DNA from: GWC2-37-13 sp964564535
GTDB taxonomy: Bacteria; Patescibacteriota; Microgenomatia; UBA1406; GWC2-37-13
Reading direction: 5' to 3'
Length of the DNA stretch: 6,125 bases
Assembly: GCA_964564535.1 (NCBI GenBank)
Contig: CAZMBH010000054.1
Location: 1-6,125 of the forward strand
The notes under the pieces are model-generated. The model was not told the origin of the DNA. It worked only from the letters and a program-made list of their open reading frames with translations, and did not search any database. A program made the position numbers and the translations under genes. Positions 1-4,914 of the stretch are shown here, piece after piece. Every line of letters starts with the position of its first letter. Within the stretch, counting starts at the first letter, position 1.

Positions 1-825
1 GTTGTTGAATGGCTGAAAACATCCAATCTCTCTGTCGATCAAAAACTATCAAAAAACCTGGAAATATTTGCTTCTGTCCAAAAAACCATCGGTGAATTTT
101 CCGAGATCGGCAGATCGATGAAGGAATTGCAGGAATATTTAACTTCGCCAAAATTACGGGGCAACATTGGTGAACATGTCTTAAAAGAACTGCTCGCTCA
201 AAACTTTCCTAAATCATCCTATAAACTCCAATATCATTTTAAGACCGGCTCAATTGTTGACGCAGTTCTAATCACGTCTCAAGGATTGATTCCGATCGAT
301 TCTAAATTCCCGATTGATACTTTCAAAAAAATTGCCAAAGCAACTAACAAAGATGAGATCTCATCAATTAAAAAAGATTTTGAGCGGGATGTTAAAAAAC
401 ATGTCGATGATATTGCCAGAAAATATATTCTGGCTGAGGAAAAAACAGTCGACTATGCCTTGATGTATGTCCCTTCCGAAAGCGTTTATTATGAATTAAT
501 AAATAATGAAGCGGTCTTTGACTACGCCGGTCAAAATCGTGTTCTTCCGGTTTCACCGATGAGTTTTTACGCTTATATCAAGGCTATTCTAATTTCTTTT
601 GAAGGAGAAAAAATCGAAACAAAAGCCAAAGAAATTTTAAAGATTTTGCAGGCGATTAAAAAAGATTATCAAAAAACCGATGAAGCATTTTCAGTTTTAA
701 ATAAACATGTGACAAATGCTTATAACCAAAGCTCACAGGTATCAAAATCTTTTTCTTCTTTGGGACAAAAGTTGGAATCGACGAATTTGCTTTCAGTGGA
801 AAAAAACGACAAACTTATTGAGTAA
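1..825 (+). CDS. rmuC: DNA recombination protein RmuC, 3' part (5' end outside window)
   Basis: The reading frame is open from the first base of the window to TAA at 823-825, giving 274 visible residues. The ATG at 118 lies inside the conserved domain and is not the start. RmuC proteins usually have an N-terminal membrane segment, a long coiled coil and a nuclease-like domain. Here only the end of the coiled coil and the domain are visible. Recognisable family blocks are SPKLRGNIGEHVLKELL (about visible residues 49-65), the DAVL...GLIPIDSKFPIDTF block (about 88-108) and VSPMSFYAYIKAIL. A lysine- and glutamate-rich helical tail follows. RmuC is known from E. coli as limiting recombination between inverted repeats, and a nuclease role is proposed for it. 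The gene ends five bases before recJ, so the two are probably co-transcribed and joined by repair function. The family assignment is firm, but the molecular activity is only inferred. Confidence 0.9.
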   Translation, partial: VVEWLKTSNLSVDQKLSKNLEIFASVQKTIGEFSEIGRSMKELQEYLTSPKLRGNIGEHVLKELLAQNFPKSSYKLQYHFKTGSIVDAVLITSQGLIPIDSKFPIDTFKKIAKATNKDEISSIKKDFERDVKKHVDDIARKYILAEEKTVDYALMYVPSESVYYELINNEAVFDYAGQNRVLPVSPMSFYAYIKAILISFEGEKIETKAKEILKILQAIKKDYQKTDEAFSVLNKHVTNAYNQSSQVSKSFSSLGQKLESTNLLSVEKNDKLIE

Positions 826-830
826 TTTTT

Positions 831-2525
831 ATGAAAATCTCCTATAAAAACGAAATTAAGTTAGAAGATAATCTAGCTAACAAAGAAATCGTTGACCTGA
901 TTCTAAAATCCCGTCATCTTAAAAACTTAAACGAATTCTTAAATCCTCCTTCACCCTTGAAATTATCCCTTAATAATTTTGGACCTTATGAGAAGCCTCT
1001 TAAAAAAGTTATTAAAATTCTCAAAGAAATCAAGGAAAGAAATCAGATGGTCGTTGTTTATACCGACTATGATGCTGATGGAATTACCGGCGGAGCGATT
1101 CTCTGGGAAACTTTATATCTGCTTGGTTTTAAGGTTATGCCCTACGTCCCCCACCGAAAACTGGAAGGTTATGGATTTTCAAAAACCGGAATTGATAACG
1201 TCAAAAAGAAATTTAATCCGGCTTTAATAATCAGTGTTGATCATGGAATAACCAAAATTGAAGAAATTAAATATGCCGCGAAACTTGGAATAAAAGTTAT
1301 TGTCACTGATCATCATTTAAAGGGAGAAAAGATTCCTAAAGCTGAGGCAGTTTTTCACATTCCCATTCTTTCCGGCTCCGGTGTTGCTTATTTCTTCGCC
1401 AAAGAGATTTTTGAAAAAACCTCCGAGGTTAATGCTGATACTTTACATAAAGCAAGAACCTCGGTGGTTAAGTTAAAGACAAATTTCGCCACTGATTATC
1501 TCGCCCTCGCCGCCATCGGCACCATTGCCGACCTTGTCCCTCTCACCGGCCCTTCAAGATCTGTAGTTAAATATGGATTGGACTCTTTTCCAAAAATTAA
1601 GCGTTTCGGAATTAAACATATTCTTAAACAGGCCGGAATTGAAGATAAAAAAATTACTCCTTATGAAGTCGGATTTATGATCGCTCCAAGAATTAATGCT
1701 ATCGGAAGATTGGAACATGCGATTGATGCACTAAGATTACTTTGTACCAATGATGAAAAGAAAGCATATGATCTGGCCAGTAAAATTGGAAGCGTAAATA
1801 TTGAGAGACAGGAATTGGTCGAAAAATCCGTTGAAGAAGCAAGGTCCGTCCTTATAAGGACGGACCTTATAAAGAGTGTCCCAAAGATCATCCTCCTAGT
1901 ATCCGATCATTGGCATGAAGGCATCATCGGTTTAATTGCTTCAAAAATCGCTGAAGAGTTCTATCGTCCTACATTGGTTCTGACAAAAACAGACGTAGGA
2001 TACAAAGGATCGGCCAGATCAATCCCCTCTTTCCATATTACAGATTTTTTGCGTTCCTTAAAAAATGATCTCATTGACGCAGGTGGTCATAAACAGGCAG
2101 CCGGTTTTACTTTGGAAAAAAAGCAACTCAACAACTTTATGAAAAATGCCCAAAAACTGGCAGGAAAATTAATTAAAGATAAAGATCTTGAAAGAAGGAT
2201 CGAAGCCGACCTGAAAATTCCTATTTCAAAAATTAATTTAGATTTGGTCAAATCATTGGAAACTTTGGAGCCATTTGGGATAGGTAATCCAAGACCGACT
2301 TTTTACAGTGAAGGAATTTTGACCGGCGCCCAGCTCCTCGGCAAAACTAACGCCCACTTAAAAATATTTGTTGATGGACTTGAACTCCTTGCTTTCAACC
2401 AAGCCGATAAATTCAAATCCCTCTCCCGCAGGCAAAAAATAAAAGTGATTTATAGTTTAGAAATTAATCGATGGAATGGAAATGAAAAATTAGGAGGAAA
2501 AATAATTTACTTTTTTAATGAATGA
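831..2525 (+). CDS. recJ: Single-stranded-DNA-specific exonuclease RecJ
   Basis: RecJ degrades single-stranded DNA 5' to 3' in recombination and mismatch or base-excision repair. The 564-residue length is close to E. coli RecJ (577). The DHH-phosphoesterase motifs are in order: YTDYDADG (77-84, metal-binding Asp79/81/83), SVDHG (135-139), VTDHH (158-162), GTIADLVPL (230-238) and APRINAIGRL (285-294). The DHHA1 domain follows with SDHWHEGIIGLIASKI (358-373) and the AGGHKQAAGF block (417-426), then an OB-like C-terminal part with LEPFGIGNPRPTF (479-491). All expected catalytic residues are present. The ATG at 831 is five bases after the rmuC stop with no Shine-Dalgarno in between, which suggests translational coupling. 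The segment before GSGVAYFF looks shorter than in E. coli. The linker around residues 338-346 is encoded by a perfect 28-bp palindrome. The gene end overlaps a convergent minus-strand ORF by 19 bases, and I see no terminator after it. Confidence 0.97.
   Translation: MKISYKNEIKLEDNLANKEIVDLILKSRHLKNLNEFLNPPSPLKLSLNNFGPYEKPLKKVIKILKEIKERNQMVVVYTDYDADGITGGAILWETLYLLGFKVMPYVPHRKLEGYGFSKTGIDNVKKKFNPALIISVDHGITKIEEIKYAAKLGIKVIVTDHHLKGEKIPKAEAVFHIPILSGSGVAYFFAKEIFEKTSEVNADTLHKARTSVVKLKTNFATDYLALAAIGTIADLVPLTGPSRSVVKYGLDSFPKIKRFGIKHILKQAGIEDKKITPYEVGFMIAPRINAIGRLEHAIDALRLLCTNDEKKAYDLASKIGSVNIERQELVEKSVEEARSVLIRTDLIKSVPKIILLVSDHWHEGIIGLIASKIAEEFYRPTLVLTKTDVGYKGSARSIPSFHITDFLRSLKNDLIDAGGHKQAAGFTLEKKQLNNFMKNAQKLAGKLIKDKDLERRIEADLKIPISKINLDLVKSLETLEPFGIGNPRPTFYSEGILTGAQLLGKTNAHLKIFVDGLELLAFNQADKFKSLSRRQKIKVIYSLEINRWNGNEKLGGKIIYFFNE
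1423..1464. repeat. Inverted repeat with 8-bp arms inside recJ
   Basis: CCGAGGTT at 1423-1430 is matched by AACCTCGG at 1457-1464 across a 26-base spacer. The spacer itself holds a weaker inner pairing (TGCT at 1433-1436 with AGCA at 1451-1454). The repeat lies in a poorly conserved RecJ segment (about residues 198-212) before the GTIADLVPL motif. It could form a hairpin in mRNA. No T-run follows, so it is not a terminator, and it may simply be chance. Confidence 0.4.
1841..1868. repeat. Perfect 28-bp palindrome inside recJ
   Basis: The left half AAGGTCCGTCCTTA is followed directly by its exact reverse complement, so the whole 28 bp is self-complementary with no spacer. It encodes about residues 338-346 of RecJ (RSVLIRTDL) in the variable linker between the DHH and DHHA1 domains, and keeps the frame open. 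The following bases repeat part of it: CCTTATAAGG at 1850-1859 is echoed by CCTTATAAAG at 1865-1874, a 15-base step encoding VLIRT then DLIKS. An exact palindrome this long is very unlikely by chance in coding sequence. It looks like a small inserted or expanded palindromic element, but copies elsewhere in the genome cannot be seen from here. Confidence 0.85.
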
Positions 2526-2918
2526 CGACCTGGCCCACGAACTCCAAATGTCGTTCCATGTCTTTTTGCTCCCCCAATCAGATTTTTCTCAGCAATTATC
2601 GTTTGTCTTGACCAATGAATGGTAAGATTTTCTTTACTGTTTATTTTTTTTATCGCATTAACCATCGGACTCGACTTTAAATTTATTAATCCCGATCTTT
2701 CTATTAAATCGTTAAGTCCTTTTCTAGCAGTAACCATTGACAAAGGAGGATTACTTGTTAAGTCAAACAATCCCTGGGCAAATACTGTGTTGGCCCTCAA
2801 TTCTATCAATTCAACCAATCTGCCAATATCCCCCACGACATTCTCTTGTATTTATACCCAATAAACCTGCAATTGCTTCTAAATAATCTATCTGCATTGA
2901 TATTGGATCAATTTCCAT
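2507..2918 (-). pseudogene. Unrecognised ORF of about 136 codons, broken by one frameshift
   Basis: On the minus strand an ATG at 2918 opens a frame beginning MEIDPISMQIDYLEAIAGLL, which stops soon after a run of five Gs (plus-strand C2830-2834). If the run had four Gs, the frame would continue as ...NTRECRGDIGRLVELIELR... to the TAA at 2507-2509, for 136 residues in total. Both halves look like real protein. The first is helical and acidic. The middle (PLSMVTARKGLNDLIERSGLI) could be a winged-helix type DNA-binding segment, though that is only an impression. The C-terminus is basic (AKRHGTTFGVRGPGRHSLKK). I do not recognise the family. The G-run could be a sequencing or assembly error, a decaying gene, or a slippage site. 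The 3' end overlaps the recJ end by 19 bases. The start abuts a terminator and has no Shine-Dalgarno. A promoter and leader lie upstream on the same strand. The part after the break can also be read alone from GTG at 2836. Confidence 0.5.
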
Positions 2919-2920
2919 AT

Positions 2921-2946
2921 TTTTAAAAACCCCGCAATTGTGCGGG
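2921..2946 (-). terminator. Intrinsic terminator or attenuator on the minus strand
   Basis: Read on the minus strand, CCCGCA (2946-2941), a four-base loop CAAT, and TGCGGG (2936-2931) form a perfect six-pair GC-rich stem. It is followed at once by GTTTTTAAAA. On the plus strand the hairpin is followed by ATGGTTAATT, so it can only work leftwards. It sits after a minus-strand promoter and a short leader ORF and directly before the ATG at 2918. It therefore either ends a short RNA of about 130 nt or acts as an attenuator for the 2507-2918 ORF. Confidence 0.7.
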
Positions 2947-2972
2947 ATGGTTAATTAACAATTAAGTCTTTA

Positions 2973-3044
2973 TTAGCCACGCCGCGTACTAATCTCAATA
3001 AAGAGATTAAAACAACTAATGAACTGATAAGATATATTTTCCAT
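2973..3044 (-). CDS. Putative 23-residue leader peptide
   Basis: From ATG at 3044-3042 (minus strand) to TAA at 2975-2973 there is a 23-codon ORF beginning MENISYQFISCFNLF and ending in IEISTRRG. It begins about seven bases after the predicted transcription start, so the RNA would be nearly leaderless. It contains a small hairpin (2990-3009) and ends 26 bases before the terminator stem. Promoter, short peptide, hairpin, terminator and then gene is the usual order of a ribosome-mediated attenuator. The peptide is rich in Ile (4) and Phe (3) but has no run of a single amino acid, so the sensed signal, if any, is unclear. No Shine-Dalgarno is visible. The call rests on position rather than homology, and the alternative is a small non-coding RNA with a chance ORF. 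Confidence 0.35.
   Translation of the reverse strand: MENISYQFISCFNLFIEISTRRG
2990..3009. repeat. Seven-pair hairpin in the minus-strand leader
   Basis: TAATCTC at 2990-2996 pairs perfectly with GAGATTA at 3003-3009 around a six-base loop. On the minus strand it lies inside the leader ORF, over the codons for roughly NLFIEI. It could be the pause or first hairpin of an attenuator. It is AT-rich and has no T-run after it on the minus strand, so it is not itself a terminator. Confidence 0.45.
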
Positions 3045-3057
3045 GATTATAGGATAT

Positions 3058-3085
3058 ATTTTATCACAAAGAATAGCCTTGTCAA
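3058..3085 (-). promoter_or_regulatory. Sigma70-like promoter, leftward
   Basis: On the minus strand TTGACA (3085-3080) is a consensus -35 box. After a 16-base spacer comes TAAAAT (3063-3058), one mismatch from TATAAT. The predicted start is near 3051 and would give a transcript running through the leader ORF to the terminator at 2921. A further TATAAT lies at 3051-3046 without a good -35 box. The -35 box overlaps that of the divergent aspS promoter by five bases. Confidence 0.6.
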
Positions 3086-3107
3086 AGCGAAAAAAAGAAT
3101 GTATTAT
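3079..3107 (+). promoter_or_regulatory. Sigma70-like promoter for aspS
   Basis: TTGTCA (3079-3084) and TATTAT (3102-3107) are separated by exactly 17 bases, each one mismatch from consensus. The predicted transcription start is near 3114, only about six bases before the ATG at 3120. The aspS mRNA would therefore be practically leaderless, which fits the missing Shine-Dalgarno. The same element argues against an aspS start at 3099, because that ATG would lie between the -35 and -10 boxes. Confidence 0.55.
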
Positions 3108-3119
3108 TATGAAGACATT

Positions 3120-3914
3120 ATGAAAAATTTAAATATTGAGGAAACTCCGAAAAAAGTTGGTGAAGTTGTTGAGCTTTACGGCTGGGTGGATACTAAACGT
3201 GATCATAAAAAAATTGTTTTTATAGATCTGCGTGACCGGACCGGAACTGTCCAGGTGGTCGGCGGCGAAGAATTTAAGGCGCTATCCGAAGAAGATGTCG
3301 TGTATATAAAAGGACTTGTCAAAAAAAGACCTGATAAAATGGTCAACGATAAAATCAAAACCGGATCGGTTGAAATTGAAGCAAAAGAATTAAAGATTTT
3401 AAATAAAACAAAAACTCTACCCTTACCTGTTAATACCGACGGCCGCGATATTGATGAAGAGGTCAGACTTAAATACCGATACCTTGATATCCGTCGGCCA
3501 AGAATGTATAAAAACCTGGCTTTAAGAAGTAAATTTATCGATCTCATCCGTCAATATCTTTTTGGTAAAGATTTTTTGGAAATTGAAACTCCGATTTTAA
3601 GCGAAACGACTCCTGAAGGTGCCCGTGATTTTATTGTCCCTTCCCGATTACAACTTGGTAAGTTCTATGCCCTTCCCCAGTCGCCTCAGCAATATAAACA
3701 GTTATTAATGGTCGGCGGAGTGGAAAAATATTTTCAGATCGCCCGCTGTTTCCGCGATGAAGATCCAAGGGCTGATAGAGCCTATGGGGAATTCACCCAG
3801 CTTGATCTGGAAATGAGCTTCGTCGAACGTGAAGATGTGATGAAGTTAACTGAAAATCTTTTCATTGAAGTTTACGAAAAATTAAAGGTGCCGATTAAAC
3901 AAAAACCATTTCCG
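3120..3914 (+). CDS. aspS: Aspartyl-tRNA synthetase, N-terminal part (cut by assembly gap)
   Basis: AspRS is the class II synthetase that charges tRNA-Asp in the cytoplasm. 265 residues are readable before the Ns. An N-terminal OB-fold anticodon domain (about 15-95) contains GWVDTKRDHKKIVFIDLRDR. The catalytic domain begins near 115 with RLKYRYLDIRRP, motif 1 (FLEIETPIL, 152-160), the flipping loop TPEGARDF (164-171), QSPQQYKQLLM (187-197) and motif 2 (FRDEDPRADR..., 211-234). Motif 3, the bacterial GAD insertion and the C-terminal extension are missing because of the gap. Bacterial AspRS is near 590 residues, so about 320 are absent. I chose ATG 3120 because the following sequence matches the usual short N-terminus and a promoter overlaps the ATG at 3099. 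His29 in the RDH motif is the residue type seen in non-discriminating enzymes. The motif 2 loop has one residue more than E. coli (RADRAYGEFTQ against RADRQPEFTQ). Confidence 0.95.
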
Positions 3915-4014
3915 NNNNNNNNNNNNNNNNNNNNNNNNNNNNNNNNNNNNNNNNNNNNNNNNNNNNNNNNNNNNNNNNNNNNNNNNNNNNNNNNNNNNNN
4001 NNNNNNNNNNNNNN
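3915..4014. other. Assembly gap of 100 Ns
   Basis: Exactly 100 unknown bases interrupt aspS. The missing AspRS C-terminus needs about 950 bases, so if the two sides are truly adjacent the 100 is a placeholder length and the real gap is longer. The region after the gap does not contain the aspS 3' end. The apparent reading frame crossing the Ns is an artefact. Linkage between the two halves of the window depends on the scaffolding evidence. Confidence 0.98.
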
Positions 4015-4017
4015 GTT

Positions 4018-4914
4018 ATGAAACCAAAACATATCTTTCTCTTCATTTTCTTTACCCTCCTCTTTCTTTTTTACCCAGGTGACTCATATTATTTTCACAT
4101 CTTTGCCTACAACCGGGAATTGATCAGTAAACCTGAGCCTGTTACTAAAATAAAGATCGGTCCGATTCCATATTTAAAATTCCCCTACTATCCGGAAGTA
4201 ACCGCCGAAGGAATTTACTTAGTTGATCTGCCTTCCTTCACTCCTGTTTTTTACCGGAACGAAAATTTAAAACTCTTTCCTGCCTCAACCACAAAGATCC
4301 TGACCGCCTTGGTTGCTTTTGATATCTATAAACCAGACCAGATCATTACCGTGAAAAGAACAATTGACGATGGCCAGGTGATGGGGCTGGTGGTTGGAGA
4401 AAAAATAACCGTTGAAAATATTTTATACGGAGCACTTGTTCATTCCGGTAACGATGCCGCCTACGTTTTGGCTGACAATTATGGTTATGATAAATTTATC
4501 GGCTTAATGAATAAAAAAGCTCAATTGCTAGGAATGAAAAATAGTTTTTTTTCTAATCCCAATGGGCTTGATTCCGGCACTCAGCACTCAACCGCTTTTG
4601 ATCTTAGTTTAGCTGCCCGGGAACTGCTAAAAAATCCCTATCTATCAAAGATTGTTTCCACTAAAGAAATCACTATTTCCGATGTTGACTTTAAATATTT
4701 TCATCAATTAGACAATGTTAATAAGTTACTCGGAGAAATTCAGGGACTGGGAGGTTTAAAAACCGGTTACACCGAAAATGCCGGCGAAAATCTAGTTTCA
4801 TTTTATAAAAAAAACGGACATCAGTTTGTGATTGTGATACTTAAAAGCTTAGACCGTTTTAATGATACAAGAAATATAATCAGATGGATTGAAGAAAATG
4901 TGGGTTATATTTAA
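4018..4914 (+). CDS. D-alanyl-D-alanine carboxypeptidase, peptidase S11 family (DacA-like)
   Basis: This penicillin-binding serine peptidase would remove the terminal D-Ala from peptidoglycan stem peptides outside the cytoplasmic membrane. All three active-site motifs are intact: SxxK as S90-T-T-K93, SxN as S143-G-N145 and KTG at 248-250, followed by YTENAGENLVS. The family block NPNGLDSGTQHSTAFDLSLAAR (180-201) is also present. Residues 5-20 (HIFLFIFFTLLFLFYP) form a signal peptide or single membrane anchor, with no clear cleavage site. At 298 residues it is about 100 shorter than E. coli PBP5 (403). It ends soon after the catalytic domain and lacks the C-terminal beta domain and amphipathic anchor, so the N-terminal helix may hold it to the membrane. 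The ATG is three bases after the N gap, so promoter and ribosome site are unknown. Its stop overlaps the stop of the convergent gene by four bases. Confidence 0.93.
   Translation: MKPKHIFLFIFFTLLFLFYPGDSYYFHIFAYNRELISKPEPVTKIKIGPIPYLKFPYYPEVTAEGIYLVDLPSFTPVFYRNENLKLFPASTTKILTALVAFDIYKPDQIITVKRTIDDGQVMGLVVGEKITVENILYGALVHSGNDAAYVLADNYGYDKFIGLMNKKAQLLGMKNSFFSNPNGLDSGTQHSTAFDLSLAARELLKNPYLSKIVSTKEITISDVDFKYFHQLDNVNKLLGEIQGLGGLKTGYTENAGENLVSFYKKNGHQFVIVILKSLDRFNDTRNIIRWIEENVGYI

Noticed and set aside
979..1227. Plus-strand 82-codon ORF inside recJ
   Set aside because: It is an out-of-frame shadow of the strongly conserved DHH domain.
1661..1891. Minus-strand 76-codon ORF inside recJ
   Set aside because: It is antisense to conserved RecJ motifs, with no start signals and no family likeness. 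Its overlap with the palindrome is incidental.
2619..2864. Plus-strand ORF of 81 codons
   Set aside because: It is antisense to the minus-strand ORF 2507-2918. The opposite strand has the more protein-like sequence and the upstream signals.
2526..3098. tRNA, tmRNA, RNase P RNA or CRISPR repeats in the long stretch without a plus-strand gene
   Set aside because: I found no T-loop-like sequence, no conserved core of the large RNAs and no regularly spaced repeats. The stretch is better explained by the minus-strand unit.
3099..3119. Upstream ATG at 3099 as the aspS start (adds MYYYEDI)
   Set aside because: It would lie between the -35 and -10 boxes of the best promoter, and the extra residues do not resemble AspRS N-termini. 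ATG 3120 fits the family better.
3203..3547. Minus-strand 114-codon ORF inside aspS
   Set aside because: It is antisense to the AspRS anticodon domain and has no family likeness or upstream signals.
3915..4082. aspS reading frame continuing through the Ns to a stop at 4082
   Set aside because: The residues after the gap are an out-of-frame reading of the carboxypeptidase signal region and have no AspRS character.
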